Shown: piece by piece, positions 1 to 7,749 of the stretch
Layout of the letters: each line of letters begins with the position of its first letter
How positions within the stretch are numbered: position 1 is the stretch's first letter
Source: Thermopolyspora flexuosa
GTDB lineage: Bacteria > Actinomycetota > Actinomycetes > Streptosporangiales > Streptosporangiaceae
Direction of reading: 5' to 3'
Assembly: GCF_006716785.1 (NCBI RefSeq)
Contig: NZ_VFPQ01000001.1
Span: forward strand, 2,542,001-2,606,000
Length of the DNA stretch: 64,000 nt
Position numbers and translations under genes: made by a program
Notes under the pieces: model-generated
What the model saw: the letters and a program-made list of their open reading frames with translations, nothing else
What the model was told of the DNA's origin: nothing
The model's database searches: none

Positions 1-2
1 GC

Positions 3-89
3 ACGCTCAAGGACGAGGACGTCGCCCGCGGCCTGAACTTCCTCATCCACGTCGCCCGGGCGTTCGGCCGGGAGCTCAAGGAGTCCTGA
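3..89 (+). CDS. C-terminal end of a DUF1641 / HucM-like protein (partial)
   Basis: Only the last 28 codons are in the window, in the frame that ends with TGA at 87-89. The visible tail contains the run DEDVARGLNFLIHVARAFG. This resembles the C-terminus of DUF1641 proteins, which usually read like 'DPDVRRGLGFLL..RALG'. In mycobacterial huc operons the gene just before hucS encodes HucM, a membrane-associated subunit that delivers quinone to the hydrogenase. The position here fits, but the identification rests on a short tail plus context. The gap to hucS is 134 bases. Confidence 0.5.
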   Translation, partial: TLKDEDVARGLNFLIHVARAFGRELKES

Positions 90-223
90 GCCGCGCCCGC
101 CCGGAGGCGGACCCAACCACCGTCACCCCCACCCTCTCTCCCCCAACCGACCGTCCTTCGCCCACCTCGGCTCGAAAGCCGCCCACGGCAGCGGGCGCGG
201 CGATTCGCCGGCAAGGAGTACCC

Positions 224-1195
224 ATGTCATCAGTGCTGTGGTTGCAAGGCGGGGCCTGCAGCGGCAACACCATGTCGTTCCTCAACGCCGAGGAACCCAA
301 CGTCGTCGACCTGATCACCGACTTCGGTCTCGATCTGCTGTGGCATCCCTCCCTCGGCATGGAGCTCGGGGAGCACGCCCAGAAGATCTTCCGGGACTGC
401 GCCGAGGGCCGCCGCCCCCTCGACATCTTCGTGTTCGAGGGCACCGTCATCCAGGGCCCGGACGGCACCGGCCGCTACGACATGTTCGCCGAGCGGCCGA
501 TGAAGGACTGGGTCGCCGACCTGGCCAAGGCCGCCCAGATCGTCGTGGCGATCGGCGACTGCGCCTGCTGGGGCGGCATCCCCGCCACCGACCCCAACCC
601 GTCCGGCTCCACCGGCCTGCAGTTCCACAAGCGGGAGCGCGGCGGCTTCCTCGGCCCCGACTTCCGCTCCAAGATGGGCCTGCCCGTGATCAACATCCCG
701 GGCTGCCCGGCGCACCCGGACTGGATCACCCAGGTGATCGTGGCCCTCGCCACCGGCCGCGCCGGCGACATCGCCCTCGACGAGCTGCACCGGCCGCAGA
801 CGTTCTTCAAGACCTTCACCCAGACCGGCTGCACCCGGGTGCAGTTCTTCGAGTACAAGCAGGCCACCCCGTCGTTCGGCGACGGCACCCGTACCGGCTG
901 CCTGTTCTACGAGTTCGGCTGCCGCGGCCCGATGACCCACTCGCCGTGCAACCGCATCCTGTGGAACCGGCAGTCGTCCAAGACCCGCGCGGGCATGCCG
1001 TGCATCGGCTGCACCGAGCCGGAGTTCCCGTTCTTCGACCTCGCCCCCGGCACGGTGTTCAAGACGCAGAAGGTCAGCGGCACCATCCCCAAGGAGATCC
1101 CCGAGGGCACCGACCACCTCACCTACATGGCCCACGCCGCCGCGGCGCAGATCGCCGCACCCCAGTGGTCCAAGGAGGACATGTTCGTCGTCTAG
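224..1195 (+). CDS. hucS: [NiFe]-hydrogenase small subunit, group 2a (Huc type)
   Basis: This 323-aa protein carries the electron-relay FeS clusters that take electrons from the NiFe site. It opens with VLWLQGGACSGNTMSF, the form typical of group 2a uptake hydrogenases of cyanobacteria and mycobacteria. The usual second Cys of the proximal CxxC is Asn here (C12-x-x-N15). Later cluster motifs are visible: GDCACWGG, NIPGCPAHPDW, CRGPMTHSPCN and GMPCIGCTEPEFPFFD. There is no Tat signal peptide, so it should act on the cytoplasmic side, as known for Huc. An AAGGAG lies 6 bases before the ATG. hucL follows after 102 bases. Confidence 0.95.
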   Translation: MSSVLWLQGGACSGNTMSFLNAEEPNVVDLITDFGLDLLWHPSLGMELGEHAQKIFRDCAEGRRPLDIFVFEGTVIQGPDGTGRYDMFAERPMKDWVADLAKAAQIVVAIGDCACWGGIPATDPNPSGSTGLQFHKRERGGFLGPDFRSKMGLPVINIPGCPAHPDWITQVIVALATGRAGDIALDELHRPQTFFKTFTQTGCTRVQFFEYKQATPSFGDGTRTGCLFYEFGCRGPMTHSPCNRILWNRQSSKTRAGMPCIGCTEPEFPFFDLAPGTVFKTQKVSGTIPKEIPEGTDHLTYMAHAAAAQIAAPQWSKEDMFVV

Positions 1196-1297
1196 GCCGC
1201 GCCCGGCCGCGGCCCCGCGCCGCGGCGCGATGCGACCGCGAGACGGTATGCGGCGCGCCTCCCGCGACGCGCCGGTTGAGAAAGGACTGATCGGCGA

Positions 1298-2905
1298 ATG
1301 ACAGCGATCGACCTGTTCGTCAGCCCGCTGGGCCGGGTCGAGGGCGACCTCGACGTGCGGGTGACGATCGAAGACGGCGTGGTCACCTCGGCCTGGACGG
1401 AGGCCGCGATGTTCCGCGGCTTCGAGATCATCCTGCGCGGCAAGGACCCGCAGGCCGGGCTGATCGTCACCCCGCGCATCTGCGGCATCTGCGGCGGCAG
1501 CCACCTGTACAAGTCCGCCTACGCCCTCGATGTGGCGTGGCGCACCCACCTGCCGCCGAACGCCACCCTGATCCGCAACATCTGCCAGGCCTGCGAGACC
1601 CTGCAGAGCATCCCGCGCTACTTCTACGCGCTCTTCGCGATCGATTTGACCAACAAGAACTACGCCAAGTCGCCGCTGTACGAGGAGGCGGTACGCCGCT
1701 TCGCCCCGTACACCGGCGAAAGCTACGGCCGCGGCGTGGTGCTGTCGAACAAGCCCGTCGAGGTGTACGCGATCTTCGGCGGGCAGTGGCCGCACTCCAG
1801 CTTCATGGTCCCCGGCGGCGTCATGTGCGCCCCGACCCTGTCGGACGTCACCCGGTCGATCGCGATCCTGGAGCACTGGAAGAACGAGTGGCTCGAGAAG
1901 CAGTGGCTCGGCTGCTCGATCGAACGCTGGCTGGAGAACCGCACCTGGGAGGACGTGCTCGCCTGGGTCGACGAGAACGAGTCCCAGCACAACAGCGACC
2001 TCGGGTTCTTCATCCGGTACGCCCTCGACATCGGCCTCGACAAGTACGGCGCCGGCGTGGGCAACTACATCGCCAGCGGCACCTACTTCGAGCCGACCAA
2101 GTACGAGAACCCCACGATCGAGGGCCGCAACGCCGCCCTGATCGGCCGCTCCGGCGTCTACGCCGGCGGGCAGTGGTTCGAGTTCGACCAGTCCCGCATC
2201 CGCGAGGACGTCACCCACTCCTTCTACGAGGGGGACAAGCCGCTGCACCCGTTCGAGGGCGAGACCCGGCCGATCGACCCCGAGCGCGGCCGGGCCCAGG
2301 GCAAGTACAGCTGGGCGAAGGCGCCCCGCTACGACGTGCCGGGCATGGGCTACATCCCGCTGGAGACCGGCCCGCTCGCCCGCCGCATCGCCGCCGGCGC
2401 GCCGGGCGCCGAGCCGCACCAGGACCAGGACCCGCTGTTCGTCGACATCCTCAACAAGATCGGCCCGTCGGTGCTGGTCCGCCAGCTCGCACGGGTGCAC
2501 GAGGCGCCCAAGTACTACCAGTGGGTGCGCGGCTGGCTCGACCAGCTCGACCTGCACGAGCCGTTCTACACCAAGCCGGTCGAGCACCCCTCCGGCAAGG
2601 GCTTCGGCTCCACCGAGGCGGCCCGCGGCGCGCTGTCCGACTGGATCGTCATCGAGGACGGCAAGATCGCCAACTACCAGGTGATCACGCCGACCGCGTG
2701 GAACATCGGCCCGCGCGACCGCGACGAGGTGCCCGGCCCGATCGAGAAGGCGATGGTCGGCACCCCGATCAAGGACCCGGAGGACCCGGTCGAGCTCGGC
2801 CACGTCGCCCGCAGCTTCGACTCCTGCCTGGTGTGCACCGTGCACGCCTACGACGGCAAGACCGGGCGCGAGCTGAGCAGCTTCGTCATCAACGGCATGG
2901 TCTGA
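1298..2905 (+). CDS. hucL: [NiFe]-hydrogenase large subunit, group 2a (Huc type)
   Basis: This 535-aa catalytic subunit splits H2 at a Ni-Fe(CN)2CO site. The four cysteine ligands are visible: the N-terminal pair in RICGICGGSH (C62, C65) and the C-terminal pair in DSCLVCTVH (C510, C513). After His516 there is a 19-residue tail that the maturation protease should remove once nickel is inserted; that protease is the next gene. Both C-terminal ligands are TGC cysteine codons, so this is not a selenocysteine enzyme despite the nearby Sec genes. The sequence keeps the MFRGFE motif near residue 38. Identification as Huc-like rests on the whole sequence pattern together with its small-subunit partner. 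Confidence 0.95.
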   Translation: MTAIDLFVSPLGRVEGDLDVRVTIEDGVVTSAWTEAAMFRGFEIILRGKDPQAGLIVTPRICGICGGSHLYKSAYALDVAWRTHLPPNATLIRNICQACETLQSIPRYFYALFAIDLTNKNYAKSPLYEEAVRRFAPYTGESYGRGVVLSNKPVEVYAIFGGQWPHSSFMVPGGVMCAPTLSDVTRSIAILEHWKNEWLEKQWLGCSIERWLENRTWEDVLAWVDENESQHNSDLGFFIRYALDIGLDKYGAGVGNYIASGTYFEPTKYENPTIEGRNAALIGRSGVYAGGQWFEFDQSRIREDVTHSFYEGDKPLHPFEGETRPIDPERGRAQGKYSWAKAPRYDVPGMGYIPLETGPLARRIAAGAPGAEPHQDQDPLFVDILNKIGPSVLVRQLARVHEAPKYYQWVRGWLDQLDLHEPFYTKPVEHPSGKGFGSTEAARGALSDWIVIEDGKIANYQVITPTAWNIGPRDRDEVPGPIEKAMVGTPIKDPEDPVELGHVARSFDSCLVCTVHAYDGKTGRELSSFVINGMV

Positions 2906-2928
2906 CGCGAGGAGACGGGGGCGAGGGC

Positions 2929-3741
2929 ATGGCGAGCGACGGCGGAGAGACCGGCCCTCGGGTGCTGGTGATCGGGTGCGGCAACCTGCTCCGCGGCGAC
3001 GACGGGGTGGGCCCGATCCTCGTGCGGCACCTGTGGGAGCGGGGCATCCCGCCCGGCGCGCAGATCGTCGACGGCGGCACCGCCGGCATGGACGTCGCGT
3101 TCCGCATGCGCGGCGCCCGCCGCGTGGTGCTCGTCGACGCCGCCCGCACCGGCGCCGAGCCCGGGACCGTCTACCGGGTCCCGGGCCCGGCCGTCGCCGA
3201 GCTGCCGCCGCTGGCCGGGATGAACGCCCACAGCTTCCGCTGGGACCATGCCCTCGCCTTCGCCCACTGGCTGCTCAAGGACGACTACCCGGACGACGTG
3301 ACGATCTTCCTGATCGAGGCCGCGTGCCTCGATCCGGGCGCCGAGCTGTCCGCCCCGGTACGGCGCGGCATGGAGCGGGTGATCGGCATCCTCGAGGCCG
3401 AGTTCCTCGCCCCGCTCGGCGGCCCCGAGCCGGACCGCCGGGTGGAGTTCACCGCCGACGGCCACCTGCACCTGGCCCCCCGCCTGGTCGCCCGGCACTT
3501 CCCCTCGGGCGCCGCCGCCGCGATCCGCCGGGGCGGCGAGCTGTGGCTCATCCCCCGCCCCGACGGGCCCGCCCGGCCCGGCGAGCTGCCGCTGCACCCC
3601 GGCACCCCGGACGGCGGGCACCGCATCGCCGTACGGGACGCGCTCGACGGCCTCGTCCCCACCGGGGCGCGCACCGCGATCTGGGACGACGCCCACGGCG
3701 CCCTGCGCATCCCCCTCACCCCGGAGGGGCGGCCCGCATGA
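2929..3741 (+). CDS. Hydrogenase maturation protease (HyaD/HupD/HycI family) with C-terminal extension
   Basis: This is the endopeptidase that trims the C-terminal tail of HucL after nickel insertion. The N-terminal ~160 residues follow the family: VIGCGNLLRGDDGVGP near the start with the acidic metal-binding residue, then IVDGGTAGMDV, then NAHSFRWDH. The protein is 270 aa, whereas family members are usually 150-170 aa. The extra ~100 residues (from about VEFTADGHLHL on) match nothing I recognise and are rich in Pro, Gly and Arg. The start at 2929 follows GGAGACGGGGGCGAG. The gene overlaps the next one by ATGA. Confidence 0.88.
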   Translation: MASDGGETGPRVLVIGCGNLLRGDDGVGPILVRHLWERGIPPGAQIVDGGTAGMDVAFRMRGARRVVLVDAARTGAEPGTVYRVPGPAVAELPPLAGMNAHSFRWDHALAFAHWLLKDDYPDDVTIFLIEAACLDPGAELSAPVRRGMERVIGILEAEFLAPLGGPEPDRRVEFTADGHLHLAPRLVARHFPSGAAAAIRRGGELWLIPRPDGPARPGELPLHPGTPDGGHRIAVRDALDGLVPTGARTAIWDDAHGALRIPLTPEGRPA

Positions 3742-5066
3742 CCGAGACCACCCAGGCGGACGCCGCGGATCACGTGAAAGGGCGTGGCATGGCTGAGCGA
3801 ACCACCACCGGACAGGCCCCGGACCGCACCGCGACCGGGATCACCACCGAGCCGCCCGCCCGGCCGCAGCCGATCGGGGCGTTCCCGCTCCCGGCCGGGT
3901 TCCTGCTCGTGCCCGCCGGGCCGGAGACCGAGCCCGCCCGGCGCGACCTCGTCGCCGGCAAACTGCCCCACACCTGGCCTGAGGCGCTGCGCGCGCACGA
4001 GCTCGCCTTCGCCGGCGACACCGACGGCGCGCTCGCCCACCTCGCCGGCGACGACCCGGTCACCCGGTACAACCGCTTCGTCATCGACCCCGACGCCGAC
4101 GACCCCGCCGCGCTGCGGCAGGCGCTCGGCGAGCCGTACGGGGTGCTCGCCGACGTGGTCGCCTTCACCGTCGGCCGCGCCCCCGAGCCGCCCGCGCTCG
4201 GCGACGCCGACGGCGAGGTGGCCGCGCTCGTGCTCGCCGCCCAGGCGAGCCACGCCCTCGGCCGCGGCGAGCCCGCCCGCGCCGCCGAGCTGCTCGAGGA
4301 GGCCGCCGGGCGCGTGCCGCAGGAGGCCGCCCCGCTCGCCGGGGTGCTGCTCGGCTCCGCCGCGACCATCCGCAAGGACACCGAGGGCGCCACACCCGAG
4401 GTGATCGCCGCGCTGGAGCGGGCGCTTGGCCTGGTCGACGGCACCGACCTGCGGGTCGGCCGGGCCGAGCTGCACCTGGCGCTCGGGCTCGCCCTGCACG
4501 ACCGGGCCGCCGAGGACGTCGGCGCCGCCGGCCGTGCCGTACCGCACTACCACGCCGCGCTGCAGCTCGTCACCTCCGCCGAGGCCCCGCAGGTGTGGGC
4601 CGCGGCGCACGCCAACCTCGGCGCCGCCTACCTCACCATGCCGATGCGGCAGGCCTCCGACCGGCTGCGGGTGGCGGTCGCGATGCGGTCGCTGCGCGCC
4701 GCGCTCACCGTCTACACCCGCGAGACCCACCCGGCCGAGTGGGCGAGCACCCAGCTCAACCTCGCCAACGCCCTCGTCTACGCCCCCTCGTCGCACCAGG
4801 CCGACAACCTCGTCGAGGCGGTCGAGCTGTACGAGGAGGTGCTCGCGGTGCGCGACCGCGAGGCCGACCCGCTCGGCCGGGCCCGGGTGCTGGCCAACCA
4901 GGGCAACGCGCTCGCCCACCTCGGCATGTTCGAACCGGCCGCGGAGAAGCTGGCCGAGGCCGAGGCGCTGTTCACCGAGGCCGGCGACGCCGAGGCGGCG
5001 CGCACCGTGCGCGACCTGCTCGACGGCGTGACCCGGCAGGCCGCCGTCGCCAAGGCGGGCGGATAG
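3738..5066 (+). CDS. TPR-like repeat protein of the hydrogenase operon
   Basis: This 442-aa, Ala-rich helical protein starts at an ATG overlapping the stop of the protease gene. An alternative ATG at 3789 has an AAAGGG upstream and could be the true start. Residues ~85-440 are built of helix pairs with TPR-like spacing, for example AHANLGAAYLTMP, TQLNLANALVYAP and RVLANQGNALAHLGMFEPA. No signal peptide or membrane span is visible. Proteins like this accompany group 2a hydrogenase genes in other actinobacteria. A scaffold or assembly role is inferred from position only. Confidence 0.7.
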   Translation: MTETTQADAADHVKGRGMAERTTTGQAPDRTATGITTEPPARPQPIGAFPLPAGFLLVPAGPETEPARRDLVAGKLPHTWPEALRAHELAFAGDTDGALAHLAGDDPVTRYNRFVIDPDADDPAALRQALGEPYGVLADVVAFTVGRAPEPPALGDADGEVAALVLAAQASHALGRGEPARAAELLEEAAGRVPQEAAPLAGVLLGSAATIRKDTEGATPEVIAALERALGLVDGTDLRVGRAELHLALGLALHDRAAEDVGAAGRAVPHYHAALQLVTSAEAPQVWAAAHANLGAAYLTMPMRQASDRLRVAVAMRSLRAALTVYTRETHPAEWASTQLNLANALVYAPSSHQADNLVEAVELYEEVLAVRDREADPLGRARVLANQGNALAHLGMFEPAAEKLAEAEALFTEAGDAEAARTVRDLLDGVTRQAAVAKAGG

Positions 5067-5068
5067 CC

Positions 5069-5428
5069 GTGGACCTCTACCAGCGCCAGCAGTTCGACAT
5101 GCTGCTGCTCACCGCCGCCGACCGCCTCGCCGAACGCGCCGTGCAGCGGTGCGGCGGCCACGCCGAGGCGCTGCGGCGGCTGCGCGAGAACCCCGACGGC
5201 GAGGGCGTGTGGCTCACCGACTACGTGGACGCGCTGTTCGCCGAGTTCTGCCTCGACGACGCCGACGGCGCCGCGTTCGTGCTGCGCGCCCTGCGCACCC
5301 GCAAGGTCGCCGTCTCGGCCGAGGGCACCGTCACCGACGTGCTGGTACGGCTCGCCAAGGCGGCCTTCGCCGACCTGCTCGCCGCCAAGGTGATCGAGGC
5401 CCTCGACCGGGCCGAGCGCTACGGATGA
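5069..5428 (+). CDS. Conserved hydrogenase-operon protein of unknown function (119 aa)
   Basis: This small soluble protein starts with GTG two bases after the preceding stop. It begins MDLYQRQQFDMLLLTAADRL and continues as mostly helical sequence with two Cys residues (in QRCGGH and EFCLDD). I do not recognise a domain. It sits between the TPR protein and the Rieske fusion and overlaps the latter by ATGA, so it is translated with the hydrogenase accessory set. A role in assembling or docking the hydrogenase is an inference from this coupling. Confidence 0.65.
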   Translation: MDLYQRQQFDMLLLTAADRLAERAVQRCGGHAEALRRLRENPDGEGVWLTDYVDALFAEFCLDDADGAAFVLRALRTRKVAVSAEGTVTDVLVRLAKAAFADLLAAKVIEALDRAERYG

Positions 5429-6387
5429 CCGATGAGGACGACCCGATGACCACGACCCCGCACGCCGGACCGGCCACCAAGCCCGACACCACCGGGCCGG
5501 ACATCACCGAGCTCGCCGCGCGGGTCGACGAGGCCGCGCGCCGCGTCGCCGAACTCGACGAGCCCGCGCGCAAGGCGGCCGAGGAGCTCCGGCAGGCGGT
5601 CGAGGCGGTGCACCGCGCCGGACTCGTCACCATCGTGCGCCGCATGCGCGCCGACGAGCACGCCCGCGAGCTGCTGTTCGCGCTCGTCGACGAGCCCGAG
5701 GTGCGCATGCTGCTCATGCTCCACGGGATCATCCGCCCCGACCCGGCCACCGAGGCGGCCCGCGTCCTCGCCGGGCTGCGGCCCTGGCTGCGCGAGCAGG
5801 GCGCCGACGCCGAGCTGGTCGCGGTCGAGGACGGCGTCGCCCACGTCCGCCTCGACGGCGGCGGCCCGGCCTGCTCGGGCACCACCGCGGTGCTGCGCGA
5901 CACGGTGGAGCGGGCGATCGTCGACGCCGTGCCCGCCATCCACCGGGTCGAGTACGCCCCGTCCCGGCCCGCGGCCACGTTCATCCCGCTCACCGCGATC
6001 CGGGTCGGCCGCCCCGACGCCGCCGACACGCCCCCCGCCGCCGAGGGGTGGGTGCGGACCATGCCGGTCGACCAGGTGCCGCAGGGCGTAGTCACCCCCA
6101 TGCGGCTCGCCGCCGGCGGCCGGGAGGTGGAGGTGATCGTGGTCCGCCTCGCCGACCGGATCACCGCCTACGTCAACGCCTGCGCCCACCAGGGCCTGCC
6201 GCTCGACGCCGCGCTCGTCGACGCCGAGGACGGCACCCTCACCTGCCCCTGGCACGGCCTGTGCTACGACGCCCGCAGCGGCGAGTGCCTCAGCCTCCCC
6301 GGCGCCGCGCTGCGCCCGCTGCCGGTGCGCGTCGCAGGCGGCGAGGTGTGGATCCAAGCGACGGCCGCGGAAGGGGAGGCCGGATGA
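5425..6387 (+). CDS. NifU-like domain / Rieske [2Fe-2S] fusion protein
   Basis: This 320-aa protein has three parts. A helical N-terminus (~1-115) has heptad-like Ala/Glu/Arg runs. A NifU C-terminal-like domain follows (~115-175, LRPWLREQGADAELVAVEDG then GGPACSGTT). A Rieske ferredoxin domain (~210-310) carries both ligand pairs, CAHQGLPL and CPWHGLCYD. The NifU-like part keeps only one Cys where the family has CxxC, so classical scaffold cluster binding there is doubtful. The Rieske domain could pass electrons from HucS or take part in assembly; homologous Rieske genes occur in other Huc operons. It overlaps both neighbours by 4 bases. Confidence 0.85.
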   Translation: MTDEDDPMTTTPHAGPATKPDTTGPDITELAARVDEAARRVAELDEPARKAAEELRQAVEAVHRAGLVTIVRRMRADEHARELLFALVDEPEVRMLLMLHGIIRPDPATEAARVLAGLRPWLREQGADAELVAVEDGVAHVRLDGGGPACSGTTAVLRDTVERAIVDAVPAIHRVEYAPSRPAATFIPLTAIRVGRPDAADTPPAAEGWVRTMPVDQVPQGVVTPMRLAAGGREVEVIVVRLADRITAYVNACAHQGLPLDAALVDAEDGTLTCPWHGLCYDARSGECLSLPGAALRPLPVRVAGGEVWIQATAAEGEAG

Positions 6388-7577
6388 GGACGGTGCGCGT
6401 CTCGGTCTCCACCGCCGCCCGCCCCGGCCCCGGCGCGCGGGACGGGGCCGACCTGTCCGGCGGCTGGCGGCCGCACACCTGGATCGGCGCCCCCGCCCCC
6501 GGCGGCCTCGCCCTGCCCCCGGCCCACCCCACCATGGCCTGGCTGTACGCGCCGCGCGGCGTCTACCTCGACGACCGGTACCTGGTCGTCGCCGACTCCG
6601 GCAACCACCGGGTGCTCGTCTGGCACGGCGTGCCCGACCGCGACGGCACGCCCGCCGACGTGGTGCTCGGCCAGCCGGACGGCGAGAGCGAGGGCCCGGC
6701 CGCGGGCGGGCGCGGCCCCGAGCACGGCCTGCACCTGCCCACCGGGGTCCTCGTGCACGACGGCCGGCTCGTGGTCGCCGACGCCTGGCACCACCGCGTG
6801 CTCGTCTGGGACCGGGTGCCGGAGGACTCGGGGCGGCCGCCCGACCTCGTGCTCGGCCAGCCGGATCCTTCCGCCGCCGAGCCGAACCGCGGCGGGGAAT
6901 GCTCGGCCACCACCATGTACTGGCCGTACGGCGTCGCCGTGGTCGGCGGCCGGTTCTACGTCGCCGACACCGGCAACCGGCGCGTGCTCGGCTGGTCGGG
7001 CGGCATCCCCGACTCGCCGGACCGGCCCGCCGACCTCGTGCTCGGCCAGCCCGGCCCGCAGGCCCGCGAGGAGAACCGCGGCGAGGGCGCCGGGCCGCGC
7101 AGCTTCCGCTGGCCGCACGACATCGCCGGGACCGACACGACCCTGCTCGTCGCCGACGCCGGCGACCACCGCGTGCTCGGCTGGCGGCCCCACCCGCAGG
7201 CCGACCGCGACGCCGACCTCGTGCTCGGCCAGCCGGACTTCCACAGCACCGCCGAGTTCCCCTACGGCCCGCAGCGCCCCGACCGGCTGCGCTTCCCCTA
7301 CGCCATCTCCACCGGCCCCGACGGGGACGGGCTGCGGCTGGCGGTCGCCGACACCGCCAACAACCGCATCCTGCTCTGGCACGACCTGCGGCCCGGGACC
7401 GCGGGCCCGGCCGACGCGGTGCTCGGCCAGCCCACCTTCGCCGAAGGCGGCGAGAACCGCTGGGCGGCGGTCGCCCCCGACACGCTCTGCTGGCCGTACG
7501 GCATCTGCCTGCACGGCGACCTGCTCGCCGTGGCCGACTCGGGCAACAACCGCGTCATGATCTGGAGGCGCGGATGA
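6384..7577 (+). CDS. NHL-repeat beta-propeller protein
   Basis: This 397-aa protein has six NHL repeats, each with a core such as VVADSGNHRVLVW, YVADTGNRRVLGW or AVADTANNRILLW. Most are preceded by the phrase VLGQPD. Six such units would close a propeller. No signal peptide is convincing (the start is MRTVRVSVSTAARPG), so it is probably cytoplasmic. It is the last gene of the tightly overlapping accessory block; hypF follows 172 bases later. NHL proteins recur in group 2a hydrogenase loci. A protein-docking role is inferred, not shown. Confidence 0.85.
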   Translation: MRTVRVSVSTAARPGPGARDGADLSGGWRPHTWIGAPAPGGLALPPAHPTMAWLYAPRGVYLDDRYLVVADSGNHRVLVWHGVPDRDGTPADVVLGQPDGESEGPAAGGRGPEHGLHLPTGVLVHDGRLVVADAWHHRVLVWDRVPEDSGRPPDLVLGQPDPSAAEPNRGGECSATTMYWPYGVAVVGGRFYVADTGNRRVLGWSGGIPDSPDRPADLVLGQPGPQAREENRGEGAGPRSFRWPHDIAGTDTTLLVADAGDHRVLGWRPHPQADRDADLVLGQPDFHSTAEFPYGPQRPDRLRFPYAISTGPDGDGLRLAVADTANNRILLWHDLRPGTAGPADAVLGQPTFAEGGENRWAAVAPDTLCWPYGICLHGDLLAVADSGNNRVMIWRRG

Positions 7578-7749
7578 GCGCGACGAATCGCCGGATGTCC
7601 GGCGCGCGTCGATACGCCGGGACGGCACGGATGCGGGTTAGGGTCGGTAGGACCGGCCCGGGACCCGCAACGCCGCAGGTCAGATACCCTGCAAGGGCCT
7701 CCGGGCGGTCCGGATGCGGCACACATCGCGAGGCGCCCGGGAGGCGAGC

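Noticed and set aside
2800-2905. Selenocysteine in HucL
   Set aside because: The C-terminal metal-ligand motif is read with TGC codons at both positions, and no in-frame TGA interrupts either subunit gene.
224-2905. Group 1h (Hhy-type) actinobacterial hydrogenase
   Set aside because: The small-subunit opening GACSGNT and the overall large-subunit pattern match group 2a; group 1h small subunits have a different N-terminus.
7589-7604. CGCCGGA/TCCGGCG hairpin after the NHL gene as a terminator
   Set aside because: The loop would be only two bases and hypF continues in the same direction without a clear new promoter, so it is not safe to call.
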